Source: Bacteroidales bacterium UBA3754 (GTDB taxonomy: Bacteria > Bacteroidota > Bacteroidia > Bacteroidales > UBA1715). From it: a DNA stretch of 11,935 nt. The position numbers and the translations under genes were made by a program. Positions 6,133-11,935 of the stretch are shown here, in pieces. The stretch spans positions 71,165 through 83,099 of the forward strand of contig DFGI01000051.1 of NCBI GenBank assembly GCA_002371705.1, in the 5' to 3' direction. Within the stretch, counting starts at the first letter, position 1; each line of letters opens with the position of its first letter. The notes below the pieces were generated by a model that was not told where the DNA came from, did no database searches, and saw only the letters and a program-made list of their open reading frames with translations.

Positions 6133-7128
6133 TTACAAATTAATTGTCAAGTCTGGGAAAATCTGGACACAAATTGCAAACGCGACTATCAGTAAAAACA
6201 AGGCTTCGGCGAAAAGTTTGCTTCGAATGTTTACCATATAGTTCGAAACATAAATTGCCAACGGCAAGGTCCCAAAAAACAGAAACTCAGTTCCAACGTA
6301 TGGGAGGAACAAATATACTGAAAGCACCAATGCCAAAAATAATAGCAGAATAAAATAGCATTTCCGCAGCACAACTTTTTTCAAGCCGCCCGAATATGCA
6401 TACACAGCCGAAAGAATGAACAATAACGCAAGGAACACCGAAAAAATCAACGGTACCAAGTTATTGAATGCCATTGTCCGTTGTGTAAACAAATTCACAT
6501 TCCAAACGTGCAACTGCGTTTGCAACGTATCAAAACAAAATGAAATGGCAAAAACAATAAAAATTGGAAGCAACACACCAAACAAAGCTGCCAACCATTG
6601 CCGCCAATAAAACGGCACCAACACAAGCAAACCAATAAACACAACCACCGCGAAATAAATTGATGGCGCATAAAATAGTGTTGCTATCGACACACACACT
6701 CCAGCTTCGAAAATGCTGGTTAATTCCCGCTCTTGTTTATACATTTTAAACAACGACGCGAAACCTAAGATAAGAAACAGCAACGCAGGTTGCATTGGAT
6801 TCAACTGCTTAAAATCCTGCAAACTCGCTGAAAAAATAATGTATAACAAAATATAGAAAACCGAGCGTTTTTCTATCAAACGGGTGGTGGAATTGACTTT
6901 TACCAACGCAATGATGTTAAGCGCCACAATGAAAATCGCCACGAGTTGCCCACCCAATACACTTGCATTTTGAATTGCCATAAGTGGTTTATACAAAACC
7001 ATTGGCGTGGAATCGTAGTAGTGCGTCACAAAACGAGGTTCAATAATGTTCATTCCCCACAGCAGCAACGCCACAAGCGGAAGCAACACATAATTGAATG
7101 ACGAATTTCTTTGTAGAACTTGAAACAT
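6133..7128 (-). CDS. Polytopic inner-membrane protein of unknown function (DUF6427-like)
   Basis: This 331-residue protein is almost wholly hydrophobic, with about nine or ten membrane helices (clear ones near 11-29, 59-79, 89-104, 112-129, 150-174, 178-197, 224-246, 256-276, 281-298, 305-323). Short polar loops carry LNPMQPALLF (109-118) and PFYWRQWLA (172-180), which look like conserved points. It brings to mind the Bacteroidota-restricted family DUF6427, but this is from memory and not certain. Its ATG (7128-7126) directly follows the purD stop with no gap, so the two are translationally linked. Nothing in the sequence gives an enzymatic role. No hairpin terminator is visible between its stop and the tRNA promoter. 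Confidence 0.8.
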   Translation of the reverse strand: MFQVLQRNSSFNYVLLPLVALLLWGMNIIEPRFVTHYYDSTPMVLYKPLMAIQNASVLGGQLVAIFIVALNIIALVKVNSTTRLIEKRSVFYILLYIIFSASLQDFKQLNPMQPALLFLILGFASLFKMYKQERELTSIFEAGVCVSIATLFYAPSIYFAVVVFIGLLVLVPFYWRQWLAALFGVLLPIFIVFAISFCFDTLQTQLHVWNVNLFTQRTMAFNNLVPLIFSVFLALLFILSAVYAYSGGLKKVVLRKCYFILLLFLALVLSVYLFLPYVGTEFLFFGTLPLAIYVSNYMVNIRSKLFAEALFLLIVAFAICVQIFPDLTINL

Positions 7129-8403
7129 TTATTTATCCAAATCTGCTCCAATATCACGGCGATAATACATTTTATCGAAGTGAATCTTTGCGATGTTTTT
7201 ATACGATTTCTGCAACGCAGCATTTTTGTTTTCACCAAGCGATGTAACGGCAAGCACACGTCCACCCGATGTTTTCACCTCCCCATTTTCAAGTTTCGTA
7301 CCTGCGTGGAACACTATGCTATCGGCAAATGGTTCGTCGAACGTAATAACCTTACCCTTTTCGTAAGCCTCTGGATACCCGCCAGACACAGCCATTACAG
7401 TTGTTGCCGTAAACGGATTTATCTCTATTTTCTCATTCGACAATGTTTTATTTGCCGCAGCGACAAATAATTGCAACAAATCCGATTTTATACGGGGAAT
7501 TACCACTTCCGTTTCGGGATCACCCATACGGACATTGTATTCTATTACCTTCGGAGTACCGTTGTCGTTCATCAAGCCAAAGAAAATGAATCCACAATAT
7601 GGAATACCATCTTTTTTCAAACCTTCAACTGTTGGCTTAATAATTTCATTTTCAACACGTTCCATCAATTTTTTATCGGCAAACGGGACAGGTGAAACCG
7701 CTCCCATACCACCAGTATTAAGTCCAGTGTCGTGCTCTCCAATCCGTTTATAATCCTTTGCTTCAGGCAAAATTACATAGCCTTCGCCATCGGTCAACAC
7801 AAACACCGACATTTCTATACCTTTCAAGCATTCTTCAAGAACGACAGTTTTGCTTGCAGCACCAAATTTTCCATCAAGCATTTGGCGAAGTTCTTTTTTT
7901 GCTTCGTCCAAATCATTCAAAATCAGCACACCCTTGCCGGCAGCCAATCCGTCGGCTTTCAACACATACGGAGCTGTTTGTTTTGCCAAGAAATCAAATC
8001 CTTCCTGCAAATTGTTGGATGTCACCGTGAAATGTTTTGCTGTAGGAATATTGTGTCGAATCATAAAATTCTTTGCAAATTCCTTACTACCCTCAAGCGT
8101 TGCCGCATATTTTTGCGGGCCAATTACTGGAATTTTGCATAAATCCGAGTCGTTCAAAAAGAAGTCGTGCACGCCTTTTACAAGCGGATCCTCTGGTCCA
8201 ACAACAACCATCGAAATCTTATTTTGAAGCACTGCTTTTTTTATTTCATCGAAATCAGTAGCCGAAATTGGCAGATTTGTACCTACCGAAGCTGTGCCCG
8301 CATTTCCCGGCGCGATATATAAATTCTCCAACAATGGGCTTTGTGCGATTTTCCATGCCAATGCATGTTCACGACCACCCGAACCTAACAATAAAACATT
8401 CAT
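7129..8403 (-). CDS. purD: Phosphoribosylamine--glycine ligase (GAR synthetase)
   Basis: PurD joins glycine to 5-phosphoribosylamine using ATP, the second step of de novo purine synthesis, in the cytoplasm. The 424-residue length is normal. The N-terminal domain opens MNVLLLGSGGREHALAWKIA. The ATP-grasp core shows KADGLAAGKGV (149-159), the NTGGMGA loop (229-235) and the PurD signature YNVRMGDPETEVV (289-301), which supplies metal and ATP contacts. The C-terminal domain includes SGGRVLAVTS and YYRRDIG (413-419). Its ATG shares one base with the stop of the upstream SPOR-protein gene, and its stop abuts the downstream membrane-protein start, so translation is probably coupled. No purine-responsive element is visible. 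Confidence 0.97.
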   Translation of the reverse strand: MNVLLLGSGGREHALAWKIAQSPLLENLYIAPGNAGTASVGTNLPISATDFDEIKKAVLQNKISMVVVGPEDPLVKGVHDFFLNDSDLCKIPVIGPQKYAATLEGSKEFAKNFMIRHNIPTAKHFTVTSNNLQEGFDFLAKQTAPYVLKADGLAAGKGVLILNDLDEAKKELRQMLDGKFGAASKTVVLEECLKGIEMSVFVLTDGEGYVILPEAKDYKRIGEHDTGLNTGGMGAVSPVPFADKKLMERVENEIIKPTVEGLKKDGIPYCGFIFFGLMNDNGTPKVIEYNVRMGDPETEVVIPRIKSDLLQLFVAAANKTLSNEKIEINPFTATTVMAVSGGYPEAYEKGKVITFDEPFADSIVFHAGTKLENGEVKTSGGRVLAVTSLGENKNAALQKSYKNIAKIHFDKMYYRRDIGADLDK

Positions 8404-9323
8404 TATTCTGCTGTATAAACTTGTTTTTGTTGACGATACATTTCAAGCAAATCCGCATCTTCCGAATAGATATGCGCATCAGCCACACGTTCCTTTATCT
8501 TTGGGAACACAGCCTCAACCTCAGCTTGCGTTTTGTATGGACCAACATAGACTTTAAATAATTTCTTCCCTTTTCGTGCGTCGTTTATCCAATAATATCC
8601 GCATGGAATACTGTCAATATACGACAATTCCGCAACAGTTTTGATAGCCTCAGCCTCATTTGGCGTAGCTCGGTAACCAATCAGCCAACCTGCGGTTGGA
8701 ACTTTATTTTTCCCAGCGATACGTTTTTCAGGATAATACACTTTTGGCGCTGGAACAACCGTATCAACCGGAGTTGTGTCAACCACCACTTCCTCAACAA
8801 CCTCAGGAACTGTATCAACCACAGGTGCAGGAATAGTATCTTTCACAACTTCTTCCACTACAGGAGGCTCCATCAAAGGCTTTACTTTTGAAAAATACAA
8901 CCAAACGCAACCGCCCAACAATAGAAGCAAAAGCGCGATTATCACTATGAGAACAATGATTACTCTTTTGGCACGTTTCTTTTCCATTTCCTCGTCATTT
9001 TGATTATACTCTTCGTCTTGATTATCCGATTCATCGTCCGCCTCTATTTCTGGCTCCGCAATTTGTTCATTACCAATTGGTTCGGACTCAATTTCAGGTT
9101 CTGTAATTTCTTCAACAACACGTTCCTCAGCAGCGGCAACATTTTCTACAGTTTTAACTGTATTTTCGACCTCCACTTTAGGTGTTTCCACAGGATTCTG
9201 CTGTTCCGCCGACGACATGTTTTCTATCACCAACTCGTCATTGTCGTTCGGAGTGAAATTCAGCAACTCATCGTCGTCCGATGAAAATCCCGATTTATTA
9301 TCCGCGTCGTTGTTATTTTTCAT
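8403..9323 (-). CDS. SPOR-domain membrane protein
   Basis: This 306-residue bitopic protein has a long acidic cytoplasmic region (1-114, rich in Asp/Glu), one membrane helix at about 120-144 preceded by KKRAKR (positive inside), and a Pro/Val-rich periplasmic linker (150-197) in which DTIPAP, DTVPE, DTTP and DTVVPAP recur. A SPOR domain follows at about 208-287, with GWLIGYRA and LFKVYVGPYKTQAEVEAVF as typical elements. SPOR domains bind peptidoglycan strands lacking stem peptides, which are enriched at the division septum, so a role in cell division or wall remodelling is likely. The cytoplasmic acidic segment has no recognised fold. It has its own promoter at the end of serS and overlaps purD by one base. 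It is a functional analogue of FtsN/DamX-type proteins rather than a proven orthologue. Confidence 0.87.
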   Translation of the reverse strand: MKNNNDADNKSGFSSDDDELLNFTPNDNDELVIENMSSAEQQNPVETPKVEVENTVKTVENVAAAEERVVEEITEPEIESEPIGNEQIAEPEIEADDESDNQDEEYNQNDEEMEKKRAKRVIIVLIVIIALLLLLLGGCVWLYFSKVKPLMEPPVVEEVVKDTIPAPVVDTVPEVVEEVVVDTTPVDTVVPAPKVYYPEKRIAGKNKVPTAGWLIGYRATPNEAEAIKTVAELSYIDSIPCGYYWINDARKGKKLFKVYVGPYKTQAEVEAVFPKIKERVADAHIYSEDADLLEMYRQQKQVYTAE

Positions 9324-9346
9324 ATTCGAAATTGCAATTGAGATAA

Positions 9347-9377
9347 CAAATATACAAACTATTTAATTATCGTCAAA
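9347..9377 (-). promoter_or_regulatory. Internal promoter for the SPOR-purD-membrane protein genes
   Basis: On the minus strand, TTTG (9377-9374) lies inside the last codons of serS and is followed after 19 bases by TATATTTG (9354-9347) in the 35-base gap before the SPOR gene. Spacing and both boxes fit the consensus. The three downstream genes can therefore be expressed separately from serS, whose own transcription may also read through. Confidence 0.7.
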
Positions 9378-10636
9378 CCTCCCATATACGGAACAAGCAC
9401 ATCAGGAACTTTTATTCCATCGGCTGTCTGATAATTTTCGAGTATCGAAGCCTCTATTCTCGGCAATGCGAGCGCGCTACCGTTCAACGTATGGGCAAGC
9501 ACAGTTTTTTTCGTTTTTTCGTCTTTGTAACGTAATTTCAAGCGATTTGCCTGGAATGTTTCAAAATTTGAAACAGAGCTAACCTCCAACCATCGTTTCT
9601 GACCAGCGGAGAACACTTCGAAATCGTAGGTCAACGCCGATGTAAAGCTCATATCACCACCGCACAAACGGACAATTCTATAGGTAAGACCTAACGCTTG
9701 CACCAACGATTCAACGTGTGCAACCATCTCATCAAGAGCCTGATACGAACGTTCTGGATGTTCAATGCGGACGATTTCAACCTTGTCGAATTGGTGTAAC
9801 CGGTTCAATCCACGCACATCTTTACCGTATGAGCCAGCCTCACGACGGAAACACGGCGTGTAAGCGGTACATTTAATTGGGAAATCGCTTTCCTTCACAA
9901 TCACATCACGGAAAATATTTGTAACAGGAACTTCAGCTGTTGGAATCAAATACAAATTATCCATACCAACATAGTACATCTGTCCCTCTTTATCAGGAAG
10001 TTGACCAGTACCGAAACCAGAAGCCTCGTTCACCATAATTGGTGGTTGATATTCCTTATATCCAGCTGCAGTTGCACGGTCAAGGAAGAAAGAAATCAAC
10101 GCACGTTGTAATTTCGCACCCACGCCAACATACACTGGGAATCCTGCCCCTGTTAATTTATTTCCAAGTTCAAAATCTATCAGATTGTATTTTTCAGCCA
10201 AGTCCCAGTGGCACAAAAGGTTAGATTCCATAGGAGCTACACCTTCCTGTGACTTCACAACCACATTGTCGTCGGCATTCTTTCCAGCAGGAACGATTTC
10301 CGCAGGGAGATTTGGCAAAAGGACTAATTCTTTTTGCAACTGCGAAGCCACATCGGTCATTTCTTGATCCAGATTTTTAATGGCTTCTTTAAGTTCGCCC
10401 GTTTTTTCCTTTGCGGCATTGGCTTCTTCAACCTTTTTCTGTGCGAAAAGAGCACCAATTTCTTTCGAAAGGGAATTGATTTCGGACTGCTTCGCATTCA
10501 AATCCTTCTGAATTGCGATACGTTTTTCATCTAAGGCGATTATTTTTTCGACAGCCTCTTTAGCGTCGAAGTTCTTGATAGCAAGTCTTTTAACAACAAA
10601 TTCAGGATTTTCCCGAATTAACTGAACTGTAAGCAT
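9359..10636 (-). CDS. serS: Seryl-tRNA synthetase
   Basis: SerS charges tRNA-Ser (and tRNA-Sec where present) with serine in the cytoplasm. The 425 residues match the family. Residues 27-105 form the long antiparallel coiled-coil arm that grips the tRNA-Ser variable arm (KEIGALFAQKK, LKEAIKNLDQEM). The class II catalytic core follows, with the serine/ATP-site stretch PTAEVPVTN (232-240), motif 2 starting at CFRREAGSYG (262-271) and running through RGLNRLHQFDKVE, the EVSSVSNF segment (351-358) and motif 3 NGSALALPRIEASILENYQ (385-403). The start MLTVQLIREN is the usual SerS N-terminus. It lies 103 bases downstream of rpmA, beyond a strong terminator, and leads the serS-SPOR-purD cluster. Confidence 0.97.
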   Translation of the reverse strand: MLTVQLIRENPEFVVKRLAIKNFDAKEAVEKIIALDEKRIAIQKDLNAKQSEINSLSKEIGALFAQKKVEEANAAKEKTGELKEAIKNLDQEMTDVASQLQKELVLLPNLPAEIVPAGKNADDNVVVKSQEGVAPMESNLLCHWDLAEKYNLIDFELGNKLTGAGFPVYVGVGAKLQRALISFFLDRATAAGYKEYQPPIMVNEASGFGTGQLPDKEGQMYYVGMDNLYLIPTAEVPVTNIFRDVIVKESDFPIKCTAYTPCFRREAGSYGKDVRGLNRLHQFDKVEIVRIEHPERSYQALDEMVAHVESLVQALGLTYRIVRLCGGDMSFTSALTYDFEVFSAGQKRWLEVSSVSNFETFQANRLKLRYKDEKTKKTVLAHTLNGSALALPRIEASILENYQTADGIKVPDVLVPYMGGLTIIK

Positions 10637-10658
10637 TGTTTTTTGTAATTAATTTGTA

Positions 10659-10666
10659 CAAATATA
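10659..10666 (-). promoter_or_regulatory. Candidate -7 box of serS, fused to the rpmA terminator
   Basis: The minus strand reads TATATTTG from 10666 to 10659, 23 bases before the serS ATG. The T-run of the rpmA terminator leads into it without a gap. The -33 position (about 10686-10689) falls within the terminator hairpin and has no clear TTG; the nearest TTG (10695-10693) is 26 bases away, so the upstream half is weak. Confidence 0.5.
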
Positions 10667-10669
10667 AAA

Positions 10670-10716
10670 AAACTCCTGAATAATATTCCCCACAAGGATA
10701 TATTATTCAGGAGTTT
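10670..10716 (-). terminator. Intrinsic terminator of the rplU-rpmA operon
   Basis: A 16-base inverted repeat at 10670-10685 and 10701-10716 (AAACTCCTGAATAATA and its exact complement) can extend by one T-A pair and three more pairs past a single-base bulge, leaving the loop CCACAA. On the minus strand the stem is followed by an uninterrupted run of T (complement of 10666-10672). It starts 24 bases after the rpmA stop. Confidence 0.9.
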
Positions 10717-10739
10717 GAGTGATTTATCTCAAGAAAATA

Positions 10740-10997
10740 TTATGCCTGTGGAACCACAGAAACAAATTTCTTGTTGTCGCGTTTTCTCTGGAATTTAACA
10801 GTTCCATCAACTAAAGCGAACAAAGTGTGGTCGCGACCCATACCAACGTTTTCACCTGGCATAGTTACAGTACCACGTTGTCTAACTATAATGTTACCAG
10901 CAACAACAGCTTGACCGCCAGATTTTTTAACGCCAAGACGTTTGCTTTCCGAATCTCTACCGTTCTTAGAAGAACCTACACCTTTCTTATGTGCCAT
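10740..10997 (-). CDS. rpmA: Ribosomal protein bL27
   Basis: This 85-residue basic protein of the large ribosomal subunit begins MAHKKGVGSSKNGRDSESKR, the canonical bL27 start. Its flexible N-terminal tail reaches towards the peptidyl transferase centre and contacts the tRNA ends. The core GGQAVVAGNIIVRQRGT and the GENVGMGRDHTLFALVDG stretch are typical. There is no extra N-terminal peptide of the kind Firmicutes remove with a dedicated protease. It lies 16 bases after rplU in the common rplU-rpmA order and is followed by a strong terminator. Confidence 0.98.
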   Translation of the reverse strand: MAHKKGVGSSKNGRDSESKRLGVKKSGGQAVVAGNIIVRQRGTVTMPGENVGMGRDHTLFALVDGTVKFQRKRDNKKFVSVVPQA

Positions 10998-11013
10998 CTT
11001 ACAAAATCTTTAA

Positions 11014-11322
11014 TTATGCAACAATATTTTCAATTTGGATTTGAGTTAATGCAGCTCTAAAGCCATTTTTAACTTTGTATCCTTTTCTACGTCTTTTCTT
11101 GAAAACGATTACTTTGTCTCCTTTCACGTGAGCTAAAACTTTAGCTGATACTTTTGCGCCTGCAACAGTTGGAGTTCCAACTTTCACGCTCTTATCTGCG
11201 ACTAAAAGAACATTTTCGAAATCTACTGATTCACCTTCATTGTTCTCAAGACGATTCACATAGATCTTATCGTCCTTTGCAACCTTAAATTGCTGTCCTG
11301 CTATTTCTACTATTGCGTACAT
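11014..11322 (-). CDS. rplU: Ribosomal protein bL21
   Basis: This 102-residue 23S rRNA-binding protein of the large subunit has the family start MYAIVEIAGQQFKVAKDDKI and the basic signature VIVFKKRRRKGYKVKNGFRA (about 72-91). It ends with the expected TQIQIENI. It is the first gene of the rplU-rpmA operon, with a promoter about 34 bases upstream. Length and motifs are normal. Confidence 0.98.
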   Translation of the reverse strand: MYAIVEIAGQQFKVAKDDKIYVNRLENNEGESVDFENVLLVADKSVKVGTPTVAGAKVSAKVLAHVKGDKVIVFKKRRRKGYKVKNGFRAALTQIQIENIVA

Positions 11323-11355
11323 TGTATATTACTATTATCCTCTGATTTTGGACTG

Positions 11356-11385
11356 CAAATGTATAAAACTTTGGATAAATACAAA
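11356..11385 (-). promoter_or_regulatory. Promoter of rplU-rpmA
   Basis: On the minus strand, TTTG (11385-11382) is followed after 18 bases by TACATTTG (11363-11356). Transcription would start near 11350, giving a leader of about 28 nt. I see no ribosomal-protein autoregulatory fold in this short leader. Confidence 0.65.
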
Positions 11386-11414
11386 CACTTTTTCAAATTT
11401 ATTCCAAAAAATTA

Positions 11415-11422
11415 TATTTTTG
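11415..11422 (+). promoter_or_regulatory. Candidate -7 box for the MORN-repeat lipoprotein
   Basis: TATTTTTG matches TAnnTTTG and ends 24 bases before the ATG at 11447. No TTG is visible 18-21 bases upstream. The position supports the internal start, since a start at 11348 would put the promoter inside the coding region. Confidence 0.4.
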
Positions 11423-11446
11423 TCCCCGAAACAAAGACTGACGTAT

Positions 11447-11869
11447 ATGAAAAAATCTATATTCTGGTGCATATTCATCGCATTATTCTTCATAATTTCT
11501 TGTTCGAATGAATCGGAGCATGTGGTGGTTTCTCATCCAAACGGGAAACCCGCATTTATTGAATATTACACCGAAAACGACACACTTCATCCTTGCAGAA
11601 CACTTCGTTATTATATCAACGGTGAAAAACAGGAAGAGGTTCATTATAATAATGGCATTAAAGAGGGCATAAACACGTTTTGGTATCAAAACGGCGAAAA
11701 AATGTTTGAAGGAAATTACAAAAACGGACTGCTTGAAGGTACGTTCACCCAATGGTTTGACAACGGCAAAGTTGACTACATCGCAAAATACGAAAAGGGA
11801 CGGCCAACAGGCACGTGGAAATATTACAGCAAAGACGGAAAACTTATCTCCGAACAAAAAATGCAATAA
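11447..11869 (+). CDS. MORN-repeat (YwqK-like) lipoprotein
   Basis: I chose the ATG at 11447, giving 140 residues. The longer reading from 11348 would place 33 residues before an obvious signal peptide and cross the promoters. The signal peptide MKKSIFWCIFIALFFIISC ends at lipidated Cys19. The mature protein carries three to four MORN-type repeats of about 24 residues: YYINGEKQEEVHYNNGIKEG (55-74), WYQNGEKMFEGNYKNGLLEG (79-98), WFDNGKVDYIAKYEKGRPTG (103-122) and a partial YSKDGKLISEQ (127-137), with a weaker HPNGKPAFIEYY before them (30-41). Each repeat forms a short beta-hairpin. Proteins of this kind are common in Bacteroidota and are often labelled YwqK antitoxins, but there is no toxin gene here, so I do not infer a toxin-antitoxin system. 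The function is unknown. It is divergent from rplU. Confidence 0.85.
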   Translation: MKKSIFWCIFIALFFIISCSNESEHVVVSHPNGKPAFIEYYTENDTLHPCRTLRYYINGEKQEEVHYNNGIKEGINTFWYQNGEKMFEGNYKNGLLEGTFTQWFDNGKVDYIAKYEKGRPTGTWKYYSKDGKLISEQKMQ

Positions 11870-11871
11870 TA

Positions 11872-11902
11872 TTTTGCGAATATAAAAAATTCCTTACTTT
11901 TG
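11872..11902 (+). promoter_or_regulatory. Promoter of the tRNA gene at the right edge
   Basis: TTTTG (11872-11876) is followed after 18 bases by TACTTTTG (11895-11902), which fits TAnnTTTG. The -33 box begins three bases after the MORN-lipoprotein stop codon. The tRNA 5' end lies 15 bases beyond the -7 box. Confidence 0.7.
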
Positions 11903-11916
11903 CACCGATTTAGATG

Positions 11917-11935
11917 GTGCCCGTAGTTCAGTTGG
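11917..11935 (+). tRNA. tRNA gene, 5' part only (cut by window edge)
   Basis: The last 19 bases, GTGCCCGTAGTTCAGTTGG, have the layout of a tRNA 5' half: a seven-base acceptor strand GTGCCCG, T8-A9, the D-stem strand GTTC and the start of the D loop AGTTGG. The base before is G (11916), which would suit the extra G-1 of a tRNA-His, but the anticodon is outside the window and the amino acid cannot be stated. Confidence 0.75.

Noticed and set aside
7732..8142. Plus-strand open frames across purD and neighbouring genes
   Set aside because: They lie opposite conserved PurD and other motifs and their translations are rich in Phe/His/Cys without any family resemblance.
11348..11446. Thirty-three-residue upstream extension of the MORN lipoprotein
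   Set aside because: The signal peptide begins at 11447, and the extension crosses both the rplU promoter and the lipoprotein's own -7 box.
11447..11869. A toxin-antitoxin system based on the YwqK-like label
   Set aside because: No toxin-like gene is adjacent; the neighbours are rplU and a tRNA, and the protein is a lipoprotein with its own promoter.

Overview
The window looks like a chromosomal segment from a member of the Bacteroidota, most likely order Bacteroidales. The evidence is a succinate dehydrogenase/fumarate reductase module with a single five-helix cytochrome b subunit, promoters of the Bacteroidota type (a -7 box TAnnTTTG with TTG/TTTG about 18-19 bp upstream) in front of many genes, few Shine-Dalgarno sequences, AT-rich spacers, a tRNA gene without an encoded CCA, and proteins whose closest resemblance from memory is to Bacteroides/Porphyromonas families. 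No species can be named from sequence alone.

Layout, left to right. (1) 1-1004, minus strand: the start of the flavoprotein subunit (sdhA/frdA, cut by the left edge) behind the cytochrome b subunit (sdhC), driven by a very clear promoter at 973-1004. (2) 1059-4556: a LuxR-type regulator with a degenerate receiver domain and a histidine-rich linker (minus), transcribed divergently from a TonB-dependent outer-membrane receptor (plus). The receptor is followed by a calycin-like lipoprotein. Between receptor and lipoprotein lies a 113-bp array of degenerate 7-bp repeats that begins inside the receptor's last codons and ends exactly at the lipoprotein's start codon. A strong bidirectional terminator closes the block. 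(3) 4625-5945: a small cysteine-rich acidic lipoprotein (minus), divergent from a MauE/DoxX-like membrane protein fused to a thioredoxin-like domain (plus); this may be a thiol-redox pair. (4) 5977-6049: a methionine tRNA gene with initiator features, its own promoter and a shared terminator. (5) 6133-10636, minus strand: serS, a SPOR-domain membrane protein, purD and a polytopic membrane protein of unknown function. The last three are tightly packed (1-bp overlap, then 0-bp gap) and have an internal promoter at the end of serS. (6) 10740-11322, minus strand: the rplU-rpmA ribosomal operon, whose terminator T-tract runs straight into the serS promoter. (7) 11447-11869: a MORN-repeat lipoprotein, divergent from rplU. 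(8) The first 19 bases of a further tRNA gene at the right edge, with a clear promoter.

Most of the window is housekeeping. The parts that are less ordinary are the regulator/receptor/lipoprotein block with its heptad array, the MauE-thioredoxin/Cys-rich lipoprotein pair, and the unusual anticodon stem of the initiator-like tRNA. I see no phage, IS element, CRISPR array, toxin locus or defence system. No spacer longer than 300 bases lacks a gene.
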